Notes under the pieces: generated by a model
What the model saw: only the letters and a program-made list of their open reading frames with translations
Told to the model about the DNA's origin: nothing
Database searches by the model: none
In this document: positions 1-5,809 of the stretch, in pieces
How the letters are laid out: each line of letters opens with the position of its first letter
How positions within the stretch are numbered: position 1 is the first letter of the stretch
Program-made: the position numbers and the translations under genes
NCBI GenBank assembly: GCA_003022505.1
Contig: PXTQ01000068.1
Coordinates: 5,017 to 12,163 of the forward strand
From: Bacteroidetes bacterium QS_8_64_10
GTDB taxonomy: Bacteria; Bacteroidota; Rhodothermia; Rhodothermales; Salinibacteraceae
Reading direction: 5' to 3'
Length of the DNA stretch: 7,147 nt

Positions 1-3000
1 CAGACGCGCGGCGACGGCGAGCCGCCGTCGCAGCAAAAGCAGCAGCCCGCGACCGCTCCGCCGCCGCAAGAGAACGGCGCCGTGCGCGCGCTTCAGCCCG
101 CCTCGGCCTCGCCCAGCAGCGCTAAGAACGAGACCACCGATCCGATTCGCGGGGCGAGCGCGAAGGTGGTCGACAACATGGAGGAGAGCCTCGGCATCCC
201 GACGGCCACCTCCGTGCGCACCATCGCCGTGAAGCTGATGATTGAGAACCGCGCGCTGCTGAACGACTACCAGCGGCAAGTGGGCGGCGAGAAGGTCTCG
301 TTTACGCACCTGATCGCCCATGCGATGGTGAAGGGGCTTCAGAAGTTTGGCGACATGAACTCCACCTTTCGCTACGACGACGAGGGCGAGCCGCAGCACG
401 TGGTTCCGGGGCAGATCAATCTGGGCCTGGCCGTGGACGTGGAGCGGCGCGGCGAGCGGCAGCTCATGGTGCCCAATGTCAAGGATGTCGGCTCCATGAA
501 CTTCGCGCAGTTCGTCGGTGCCTACAACGACGTGGTGCAGCGCACCCTGAGCGGCGACATCGAGCTATCCGACTTCGACGGCACGACCGCCACGCTCACG
601 AATCCCGGCATGATCGGCACGTCGATGAGCGTGGCGCGGCTGATGCCAGGGCAGGGCGTGATCGTGGGCGCGGGGGCCATTGGCTTCCCGCCCGAATACC
701 GCGCGTTCAGCCCCGAAGAAGCGAGCAAAGCGGGCGTCAGTCAGGTGATGACGCTGACCTCGACCTACGACCACCGCGTGATTCAAGGCGCGACGAGCGG
801 GGCGTTCCTGAATTACATCGAGGAGCTGCTTCTGGGCAAGCACGGGTTTTATCAAGACGTCTTTTCGGATCTGGGCGTGCCGCATCAGCCGTACTCGCTC
901 GAACCGGACAACACGCCGCGCCTGGCGCAAAGCGGCACGGCCTCGTCGGGCGACGAGATGGACGACGTGCGCAAGCAGGCCGCCGTCTTGCAGCTGATCA
1001 ACGCCTACCGCGTGCGCGGTCACCTGCAGGCCGACATGAACCCGCTCGGCTACGAGTGGACCGATCACCCGGAGCTGGACCCTGCCACCTACGGCCTCAC
1101 CGTCTGGGATCTGGATCGCACGTTCGTGACCGGCGGACTCGGCGGCAAGGACGAGCTGCCGCTCCGCGAGATCCTGGCGACGCTCCGCGACACCTACACC
1201 GCGCGCGCCGGCATCGAGTACATGCACCTCTCCGACCCGCAGGCCTCCAAGGCGCGACGCCGCATCCTCAAGAAGCTCAATGCCGCCGAGAGCCTTGAGC
1301 ACTTCATCCACACCAAGTACATCGGGCACAAGCGCTTCTCGCTGGAAGGGGCGGAGAGCCTCATCCCGATGCTTGATACGATTCTTTCGGACGCTGCCGA
1401 CCAGGAGGTGAGTGAGGTTGTGATGGGGATGGCGCACCGGGGCCGCCTGAACGTGCTGGCTAACATTTTCGACAAGCCCTACGAGAACATCTTCACGGAA
1501 TTCGAGGGCAACATCGACCCGAACACGACGCAGGGATCAGGTGACGTGAAGTACCACCTGGGCCAGGAGGGCACGCACGAAGCGCCGAGCGGTGCGGAGA
1601 TCGACATCACGCTCGCTTCCAATCCGAGCCACCTGGAGTCCGTGAATCCGGTGGTGGAGGGCATGGTGCGCGCCAAGCAGAGCCGGCTCCGCGCCGAGAG
1701 CGAGGGCGTGCCGGGCGGCGATCACCTCGACAGCGTGCTGCCGCTTCTCATTCACGGCGACGCTGCCTTCGCCGGGCAGGGCGTAGCGGCGGAAACGCTG
1801 GCGCTCTCGCAACTCCGGGGATATAAGACCGGCGGCACCGTGCACGTCGTCGTCAACAACCAGATCGGCTTCACGACGCTTCCCGCCGACGCGCGCTCCT
1901 CGACCTACGCCACCGACCTCGCGCGCACGATCCAGTCTCCCATTTTCCACGTGAACGGCGACGACCCCGAAGCCTGCCTCCGCATCGCGCGCCTCGCGCT
2001 GGACTACCGGCAGGTCTTCAACAAAGACGTGGTGATCGACATGCTGTGCTACCGCGTTCACGGCCACAACGAGGGCGATGAGCCGAGGTACACGCAGCCG
2101 CTCCTCTACGAGAAGATCGAAGAGAAGCGCTCCCCGCGCAAGCTCTACACCGAGAGCCTGATGCGGCGCGGCGACATGGAGCCGGAGGAGGCGGAGAAGA
2201 TGCTTGACGACTACCGCGAGCGCCTGGAGGACGCCTTCGAGCGCACCGAGGACATCGAGGAGCGCGAGCCGCCGGAGGAGGTGACCGAGCGGATGAAGCA
2301 GTCGCCCACCGAGGATCCGCTGCTGCCGGACGTGGACACGACCGCCCGCCGCGCGGACCTGAAGACCGTGGTGAAGGCGCTCACGGATCTGCCCGACGAC
2401 TTCCACGCGCACAAGAAGCTGAAGCGGCAGTTCGACAAGCGCGATGATCTTTTTGAAAAAGGCCGCATCGACTGGGCCTTTGCCGAGACGCTGGCCTTCG
2501 GATCGCTCCTGCTGGAAGACACGCCGGTGCGCATCAGCGGGCAGGACACGCGCCGCGCCACCTTCAGCCAGCGCCACGCCGTTCTGGTGGATCAGGAGAC
2601 GGGTGCGGGGCATATCCCGCTCAACAACATGCGCTCCGGTGACAACCAGGCCGACCTCCGGATCTACGACAGCCCGCTCTCCGAGTACGCCGTGTGCGGT
2701 TTCGAGTACGGCTACTCCGTGGCCGACCCCAGCGTGCTGACGCTCTGGGAGGCGCAGTTCGGCGACTTTGCCAACGGCGCGCAGATCGTCTTCGATCAGT
2801 TCTTGTCGGCTTCCGAGGAGAAATGGGGCCAGAAGTCCGGATTGGTGCTGCTGCTGCCGCACGCCTACGAGGGGCAGGGGCCGGAGCACTCGTCGGCGCG
2901 GCTGGAGCGGTTCCTGCAATTGTGCGCCGAAAACAACATGACCGTCGCCAACTTCTCGACGCCCGCCAACTACTTTCACGCGCTCCGGCGTCAGGTGAAG

Positions 3001-3516
3001 CGCGACGTGCGGAAGCCGCTCGTCATCATGACGCCCAAGAGCCTACTCCGGCATCCGCAGTGCGTCTCCGCGCCGGGGGAACTGACGGGCGGCGGCGTGC
3101 GGCGCTTCATCCCGGCGGAGAACGAGGGCAGCGCCGAGCGCCTTATTCTGACGAGCGGCAAGGTGTACTACGACCTCAAGAAAGCATTGGACGACGACGA
3201 CGAGCCGGGCGATCCGGAGCAGGTCGCCATCGCGCGCGTCGAGCAGTACTACCCGTTCCCCGCCGAGGCGGCGCGCGCCGAGTTGGAGCGCTTCAAGAAC
3301 GCGGAGGTCGTCTGGGCGCAGGAGGAGCCGCGCAACATGGGCGCGTGGACGTTTCTGCAATTGCGTCTCGACGCGATGCTGGAGGAGATCCACGGTGACT
3401 GTGAACACCAGGTGCGCTACGCGGGTCGTCCCGCCAGCGCCAGTCCCGCCGTCGGCAGCGCCAAGATCCACAAGCGCGATCAGGCCGAACTCGTGCGCCA
3501 GGCGCTGGTGGGGTAA
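1..3516 (+). CDS. kgd: Fused 2-oxoglutarate dehydrogenase E1 / E2-like acyltransferase (Kgd/OdhA type), 5' partial
   Basis: This is the thiamine-diphosphate-dependent decarboxylase of the 2-oxoglutarate dehydrogenase step, fused to a dihydrolipoamide succinyltransferase-like domain. The frame is open from nt 1, so the true start lies upstream and the in-frame GTG at 82 is only an internal codon. Counting codon 1 at nt 1, residues 1-46 are a Q/P/A-rich linker. Residues 47-288 are the E2 catalytic domain, ending in TSTYDHRVIQGATSG with the active-site His at 258. Residues 321-1171 are the E1 part: MAHRGR (477), HGDAAFAGQG (585) and VNNQIGFTT (618) for cofactor binding, YRVHGHNEGDEP (684), SGQDTRRATFSQRH (846), and a C-terminal GRPASASPAVGS. 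Mycobacterial Kgd is about 1231 aa, so perhaps 60-100 residues are missing at the window edge. No lipoyl domain is seen, so lipoyl groups should come from a PDH-type E2 elsewhere. The segment at nt 1231-1260 is about 16 residues shorter than in relatives. The gene ends in TAA, 360 bp before sucD. Confidence 0.95.
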   Translation, partial: QTRGDGEPPSQQKQQPATAPPPQENGAVRALQPASASPSSAKNETTDPIRGASAKVVDNMEESLGIPTATSVRTIAVKLMIENRALLNDYQRQVGGEKVSFTHLIAHAMVKGLQKFGDMNSTFRYDDEGEPQHVVPGQINLGLAVDVERRGERQLMVPNVKDVGSMNFAQFVGAYNDVVQRTLSGDIELSDFDGTTATLTNPGMIGTSMSVARLMPGQGVIVGAGAIGFPPEYRAFSPEEASKAGVSQVMTLTSTYDHRVIQGATSGAFLNYIEELLLGKHGFYQDVFSDLGVPHQPYSLEPDNTPRLAQSGTASSGDEMDDVRKQAAVLQLINAYRVRGHLQADMNPLGYEWTDHPELDPATYGLTVWDLDRTFVTGGLGGKDELPLREILATLRDTYTARAGIEYMHLSDPQASKARRRILKKLNAAESLEHFIHTKYIGHKRFSLEGAESLIPMLDTILSDAADQEVSEVVMGMAHRGRLNVLANIFDKPYENIFTEFEGNIDPNTTQGSGDVKYHLGQEGTHEAPSGAEIDITLASNPSHLESVNPVVEGMVRAKQSRLRAESEGVPGGDHLDSVLPLLIHGDAAFAGQGVAAETLALSQLRGYKTGGTVHVVVNNQIGFTTLPADARSSTYATDLARTIQSPIFHVNGDDPEACLRIARLALDYRQVFNKDVVIDMLCYRVHGHNEGDEPRYTQPLLYEKIEEKRSPRKLYTESLMRRGDMEPEEAEKMLDDYRERLEDAFERTEDIEEREPPEEVTERMKQSPTEDPLLPDVDTTARRADLKTVVKALTDLPDDFHAHKKLKRQFDKRDDLFEKGRIDWAFAETLAFGSLLLEDTPVRISGQDTRRATFSQRHAVLVDQETGAGHIPLNNMRSGDNQADLRIYDSPLSEYAVCGFEYGYSVADPSVLTLWEAQFGDFANGAQIVFDQFLSASEEKWGQKSGLVLLLPHAYEGQGPEHSSARLERFLQLCAENNMTVANFSTPANYFHALRRQVKRDVRKPLVIMTPKSLLRHPQCVSAPGELTGGGVRRFIPAENEGSAERLILTSGKVYYDLKKALDDDDEPGDPEQVAIARVEQYYPFPAEAARAELERFKNAEVVWAQEEPRNMGAWTFLQLRLDAMLEEIHGDCEHQVRYAGRPASASPAVGSAKIHKRDQAELVRQALVG

Positions 3517-3526
3517 GCGGACGGCA

Positions 3527-3557
3527 AACCGCAGACGGCGGTTCGCAAGACGCGAAC
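3527..3557 (+). other. Two overlapping hairpins just after the kgd stop
   Basis: AACCGC (3527-3532) pairs with GCGGTT (3538-3543) around a 5-nt loop. GTTCGC (3541-3546) pairs with GCGAAC (3552-3557) around another 5-nt loop. The two 6-bp stems share the GTT at 3541-3543, so they cannot both form fully. They lie 10 nt after the kgd stop. No T-run follows, so a canonical intrinsic terminator is not supported; a 3'-end stabilising or Rho-related structure is possible. Confidence 0.3.
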
Positions 3558-3571
3558 ATCGAGGCGGTGGC

Positions 3572-3655
3572 ATGAAAATCGATCCGAGCGTCACACAGAT
3601 CGGGGGGCGCGGCAGCGACACTGACCTTGCTTGGCACACGCTTTCGAGCGCTTAG
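3572..3655 (+). CDS. Possible 27-aa small ORF in the kgd-sucD spacer
   Basis: An ATG at 3572 opens a 27-codon frame ending in TAG at 3653-3655. The product begins MKIDPSVTQIGG and ends WHTLSSA. A GAGG at 3561-3564 lies 7 nt before the ATG and could act as a ribosome site. The peptide has no membrane segment, signal peptide or recognised motif. Short open frames arise easily by chance in GC-rich DNA, and the spacer shows no other sign of coding, so this is recorded only as a candidate. A conserved peptide in related genomes would be needed to raise it. Confidence 0.12.
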   Translation: MKIDPSVTQIGGRGSDTDLAWHTLSSA

Positions 3656-3695
3656 CCGCAGGAAGAGCCGGCTGGGCGGCACTTCTCCGTGATCC

Positions 3696-3708
3696 GAGTA
3701 TGATACTC
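3696..3708. promoter_or_regulatory. Perfect palindrome GAGTATGATACTC
   Basis: GAGTAT and ATACTC flank a single G, giving a 13-bp perfect dyad too tight to form a hairpin, so it would be read as duplex DNA. A GATCCG direct repeat brackets it (3691-3696 and 3714-3719). It lies about 170 bp before sucD and 90 bp before the candidate sucD promoter. It could be an operator half of a regulator for the TCA genes, or chance. Confidence 0.2.
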
Positions 3709-3735
3709 TGCTTGATCCGCGTCTATCTGTGTGCG

Positions 3736-3745
3736 TTTTTTTTTT
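3736..3745 (+). repeat. Run of ten T
   Basis: Ten consecutive T residues follow GTGCG in the kgd-sucD spacer. No strong GC-rich stem ends directly before it; the nearest candidate, GCCGC (3655-3659) with GCGGC (3676-3680), is over 50 nt upstream. It is therefore not called a terminator. Homopolymers of this length are prone to slippage and sequencing error. Confidence 0.5.
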
Positions 3746-3767
3746 GTCATGTACGAAGGTGGCAGCC

Positions 3768-3795
3768 CTACGCAATGCGAAATACGCAATATGAA
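3768..3795 (+). repeat. Degenerate heptamer array, ATACGCA type
   Basis: Four 7-nt units sit in strict register: CTACGCA at 3768, ATGCGAA at 3775, ATACGCA at 3782 and ATATGAA at 3789. The same unit type recurs before engB at 4869. The array lies directly upstream of the candidate sucD -33 element. Confidence 0.6.
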
Positions 3796-3798
3796 CCC

Positions 3799-3830
3799 TT
3801 TGCGTCTCGGCGACTCGCACGCTAAGTTTT
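3799..3830 (+). promoter_or_regulatory. Candidate Bacteroidota-type promoter of sucD
   Basis: TTTG at 3799-3802 is followed after 20 nt by TAAGTTTT at 3823-3830. This matches the known Bacteroidota primary-sigma pattern (-33 TTTG, about 19-21 nt, -7 TAnnTTTG) except for the last base of the -7 box. Transcription would begin near 3837, leaving a leader of about 40 nt made mostly of the heptamer array. A similar C/G-T-TTTTAC block lies before serA at 5734-5743 but lacks a good -33 partner. The short motif makes chance matches plausible. Confidence 0.38.
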
Positions 3831-3842
3831 ACACCCGCGCCC

Positions 3843-3877
3843 ACTCGAAAATCGCCAATCTCAAACCGCTAATCGCA
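3843..3877 (+). repeat. Five-unit heptamer array running into the sucD start codon
   Basis: Units in register are ACTCGAA (3843), AATCGCC (3850), AATCTCA (3857), AACCGCT (3864) and AATCGCA (3871), the last A being the A of the sucD ATG. The consensus is AATCGCA. It replaces any Shine-Dalgarno sequence. A near copy ends one base before the serA ATG. Confidence 0.7.
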
Positions 3878-4746
3878 TGAGCATACTCGTAAACAACGAC
3901 ACGCGTCTGGTCGTCCAGGGCTTTACCGGGCAAGAAGGCAGCTTCCACGCCGAGCAGATGATTGACTACGGCACGAACGTCGTGGCCGGCGTCACGCCCG
4001 GCAAGGGCGATCAGACGCACCTCGATCGGCCCGTCTTCAACACGGTGAGCGAGGCCGTCGAACGGGAAGGCGCGAACACGTCCATTATTTTCGTGCCGCC
4101 GCCCTTCGCCGCCGACGCCGTGCTCGAGGCCGCCGAGGCCGGCATCGAGGTCATCATCTGCATCACCGAGGACATCCCCGTGGCGGACATGGTGCCCGTT
4201 TACCAGTACGTGCAGAAGCAGGGTGCGCACCTCATCGGGCCGAACTGTCCAGGGGTCATCACGCCGGGCCAGGCCAAAGTGGGCATCATGCCGTCCATGA
4301 TCTTCGAGGAAGGCGGCGTGGGTCTCATCTCGCGCTCCGGCACCCTGACGTACGAGGCCGTCGACCAGCTCACGCGGGCGGGCCTGGGGCAATCGACTGC
4401 CGTGGGCATCGGCGGCGACCCGATCATCGGAACGCGCTTTATCGACGCGCTGGAACTGTTTGAGCAGGACGACCAGACCGAGGCGGTGGTGCTTATCGGC
4501 GAGATCGGTGGCACCGCCGAGCAGGAGGCGGCGCAGTACATTCAGGAGCACATGACGAAGCCCGTTTTTGGTTTTATTGCCGGGCGCACCGCGCCTCCGG
4601 GTCGGCGCATGGGCCACGCCGGCGCGATTATTTCGGGCGGCGAGGGCACCGCTGAGGAGAAGTTCGCGGCACTCGAAGAGGCGGGCGCTACCGTCGTCAA
4701 GAATCCGGCAGTGATCGGGGAGACGGTGCAGGAGCAGTTTGCCTGA
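3877..4746 (+). CDS. sucD: Succinyl-CoA synthetase (ADP/GDP-forming) alpha subunit
   Basis: SucD binds CoA and carries the phosphohistidine that passes phosphate between succinyl-phosphate and ADP or GDP, together with the SucC beta subunit, in the TCA cycle in the cytoplasm. The 289-aa product equals the usual length and aligns end to end with E. coli SucD from MSILVNN, which fixes the ATG. The CoA-binding loop GFTGQEGSFHAEQ is at about residues 15-27. GPNCPGVITPG and SRSGTLTYEAV are present in the middle. The active-site His is residue 247 in RRMGHAGAIISGG. No sucC is adjacent, so the partner must be elsewhere. The gene follows kgd, the enzyme making its substrate. There is no Shine-Dalgarno sequence; the start is preceded by a heptamer array and a candidate TTTG/TAnnTTTG promoter. 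The sequence is intact with nothing odd. Confidence 0.98.
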   Translation: MSILVNNDTRLVVQGFTGQEGSFHAEQMIDYGTNVVAGVTPGKGDQTHLDRPVFNTVSEAVEREGANTSIIFVPPPFAADAVLEAAEAGIEVIICITEDIPVADMVPVYQYVQKQGAHLIGPNCPGVITPGQAKVGIMPSMIFEEGGVGLISRSGTLTYEAVDQLTRAGLGQSTAVGIGGDPIIGTRFIDALELFEQDDQTEAVVLIGEIGGTAEQEAAQYIQEHMTKPVFGFIAGRTAPPGRRMGHAGAIISGGEGTAEEKFAALEEAGATVVKNPAVIGETVQEQFA

Positions 4747-4768
4747 ACGTTTGGGCGTTGCGCGTTTG

Positions 4769-4831
4769 CAGGTCTCAGGTAAGTCGCAGGTCGCACGTCC
4801 AGAAGGTCGCAGGTCTTTCAGGCTCACAGGT
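4769..4831 (+). repeat. Heptamer repeat block, AGGTCGC type, after sucD
   Basis: Units built on AGGTCGC/CAGGTCT occupy the first part of the sucD-engB spacer. The clearest are GTCGCAG (4783) and GTCGCAC (4790) in strict 7-nt register, plus another AAGGTCGCAGGTC at 4803-4815. The units are degenerate, with irregular 8-9 nt steps towards the end. The block is in the opposite orientation to the one that follows it. Confidence 0.65.
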
Positions 4832-4840
4832 TGCGACCTT
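4803..4840 (+). other. Hairpin formed between opposed repeat blocks
   Basis: AAGGTCGCA (4803-4811) is the exact reverse complement of TGCGACCTT (4832-4840), with a 20-nt loop; a G-T and an A-T pair can extend the stem outward. It is the junction of the AGGTCGC and GACCTTC blocks. The right arm is followed by only two more T residues, so it is at best a weak terminator. Confidence 0.45.
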
Positions 4841-4866
4841 TTGACCTTCGACCTTCCGACCTTCCC
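4835..4866 (+). repeat. Heptamer repeat block, GACCTTC type, before engB
   Basis: GACC recurs at 4835, 4843, 4850 and 4858, in steps of 8, 7 and 8 nt, within units GACCTTC or GACCTTCC. It is the complementary-strand version of the AGGTC block preceding it. The same block type lies before serA at 5666-5716. Confidence 0.65.
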
Positions 4867-4868
4867 TT

Positions 4869-4889
4869 TTACGCAATACGCCGTGAAAA
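4869..4889 (+). repeat. Short heptamer array, ATACGCA type, before engB
   Basis: TTACGCA (4869), ATACGCC (4876) and GTGAAAA (4883) lie in 7-nt register. The first two match the array at 3768-3795. It ends 34 nt before the engB start. Confidence 0.4.
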
Positions 4890-4912
4890 AACCAACTCCT
4901 CTTGAAGACGGC

Positions 4913-4917
4913 AAGGA
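4913..4917 (+). promoter_or_regulatory. Possible ribosome binding site of engB
   Basis: AAGGA lies 6 nt before the GTG at 4924. It is the only clear Shine-Dalgarno-like sequence before a start in the window, and it supports the GTG, which is also the only possible start because an in-frame TGA lies at 4903-4905. Confidence 0.4.
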
Positions 4918-4923
4918 CGTATC

Positions 4924-5511
4924 GTGCAGATAGAATCCATTCAGTTCGAGAAGGGCGTCGTCGATTGGGACGAGATGCCGTTTGGCCCCCTGCCCGAAGT
5001 CGCCTTCGTAGGGCGCTCCAACGTGGGGAAGAGTTCGCTCCTGAACGCGCTCGCCGGCGAGGACGCGGCGCGCACGAGCAAGAAGCCCGGCAAGACGCGC
5101 GAGTTTAACTTCTACAGCGTCAACGGTGGGCAGCTCTACTTTGTGGATCTGCCGGGCTACGGCTACGCCAAGACCTCGAAGACGGAGCGCGAGCGCTGGG
5201 GCCAGTTCATCGGTGAATACGTCACCGAGCGCCCGGCGCTGCATCTGGTGGTGCATCTCATCGACAGCCGTCACCCGCCGAGCGAGCAGGACGAGGACGT
5301 GCTCGGTGCCCTGAGCGAATACGAGGTGCCGCGTGCCATCGCTCTCACCAAAGTCGACAAGCTCTCCGGCAACGAGCGCCCGCAGGCCGAGCGCCGCATG
5401 AGCGAGGTACTGGAACGCTTCCGTATGGACGTGCCCGTCGTGCTCACCTCTGCCGAGTCGGGGCGCGGCCTCCGCGAATTGCTGGACTGGGTTGAGACGT
5501 TTGCCGGATAG
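4924..5511 (+). CDS. engB: Ribosome biogenesis GTP-binding protein EngB/YsxC (YihA)
   Basis: EngB is a small cytoplasmic TrmE-Era-EngA-EngB-Septin-like GTPase needed for late assembly of the large ribosomal subunit. All GTPase motifs are visible in the 195-aa product: G1 GRSNVGKS at residues 30-37, the G2 Thr in KPGKTREFNFY (about 54-64), G3 DLPGYGYA from residue 75, G4 TKVD at 142-145 and G5 SAE near 179. The length matches the Bacillus YsxC protein. The start is GTG at 4924, confirmed by an upstream in-frame stop and an AAGGA 6 nt before it. The gene lies between spacers rich in heptamer repeats and has no functional link to sucD or serA beyond being housekeeping. It is intact, and nothing suggests transfer. 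Confidence 0.97.
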   Translation: MQIESIQFEKGVVDWDEMPFGPLPEVAFVGRSNVGKSSLLNALAGEDAARTSKKPGKTREFNFYSVNGGQLYFVDLPGYGYAKTSKTERERWGQFIGEYVTERPALHLVVHLIDSRHPPSEQDEDVLGALSEYEVPRAIALTKVDKLSGNERPQAERRMSEVLERFRMDVPVVLTSAESGRGLRELLDWVETFAG

Positions 5512-5518
5512 CAAGTCA

Positions 5519-5549
5519 GCAGGTCGCAGGTCAAAAGGTTACAGGTCGG
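5519..5549 (+). repeat. Left inverted arm, AGGTCGC-type heptamers, after engB
   Basis: GGTC or GGTT recurs at 5522, 5529, 5537 and 5544, in steps of 7, 8 and 7 nt. The arm begins 7 nt after the engB stop. Its inner end ACAGGTCGG (5541-5549) is the exact reverse complement of CCGACCTGT at 5666-5674. Its outer part AGGTCGCAGGTC (5521-5532) matches the reverse complement of 5691-5702 at 11 of 12 positions. Confidence 0.65.
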
Positions 5550-5665
5550 TGCTACTGCTTTCGAGGCGAGCGACGCAGTCCGTTGATTTGGCGAATGGCA
5601 CGTATTGCCAACTCGTAAATACTGCCTCTATTTCTTTAGACACACGAAATCAGATTTTATAACGT
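5550..5665. other. 116-bp core between inverted repeat arms, more AT-rich than its surroundings
   Basis: This segment lies between perfect 9-bp inverted ends and shows none of the heptamer pattern. It is clearly richer in A and T than the neighbouring genes. It holds a small hairpin, TGGCA (5596-5600) with TGCCA (5606-5610) around CGTAT. No coding frame or RNA family was recognised. It could be the interior of a small non-autonomous element, a leader or an RNA, or plain spacer. Confidence 0.35.
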
Positions 5666-5716
5666 CCGACCTGTTGCCCTTCGACCTTCAGACTTGCGAC
5701 CTTCAAGACCTTCAAG
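5666..5716 (+). repeat. Right inverted arm, GACCTTC-type heptamers, before serA
   Basis: GACC or GACT recurs at 5668, 5683, 5691, 5698 and 5707. The block ends in a tandem pair of the 9-mer ACCTTCAAG (5699-5707 and 5708-5716). It is complementary to the arm at 5519-5549 and of the same type as 4835-4866 before engB. Confidence 0.65.
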
Positions 5717-5773
5717 CCTTTCTTCACGCGCGCTTACTTTTACGAACGCGAGCGGCTCCCTTTCTTTGACCCG

Positions 5774-5808
5774 ACTCGCCAATCGAAAATCGTCATTCGC
5801 AAGTCGCA
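5774..5808 (+). repeat. Five-unit heptamer array abutting the serA start codon
   Basis: Units in register are ACTCGCC (5774), AATCGAA (5781), AATCGTC (5788), ATTCGCA (5795) and AGTCGCA (5802), followed by one A and then the serA ATG. Unit count, consensus AATCGCA, the leading ACTCG unit and the position relative to the ATG match the array before sucD. There is no Shine-Dalgarno sequence. Confidence 0.7.
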
Positions 5809-5809
5809 A

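Noticed and set aside
82..84. GTG at 82 as the real kgd start
   Set aside because: The frame is open to nt 1 with linker-like sequence in the same composition, and the Kgd family has an N-terminal segment before this linker.
1537..2979. Antisense open frame of 480 codons inside kgd
   Set aside because: It mirrors the kgd codon bias and is fully covered by strongly conserved Kgd sequence; its low-complexity composition supports no function.
3655..3746. Intrinsic terminator using the T10 run
   Set aside because: The only GC-rich inverted repeat (GCCGC/GCGGC) ends over 50 nt before the T-run, so the required geometry is absent.
4769..4866. Heptamer repeats as a CRISPR array
   Set aside because: Units are 7-9 nt and contiguous, with no 25-37 nt repeats or unique spacers, and no cas genes are present.
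4883..4885. GTG at 4883 (GTGAAAAAACC) as a gene start before engB
   Set aside because: It is not in the engB frame, and no conserved protein follows; it is part of a heptamer unit.
3829..5514. Long antisense open frame (561 codons, - strand) across sucD, the spacer and engB
   Set aside because: It lies opposite two certain genes and its Arg/His/Leu/Val-rich translation is typical of antisense frames in GC-rich DNA. No motif was recognised.
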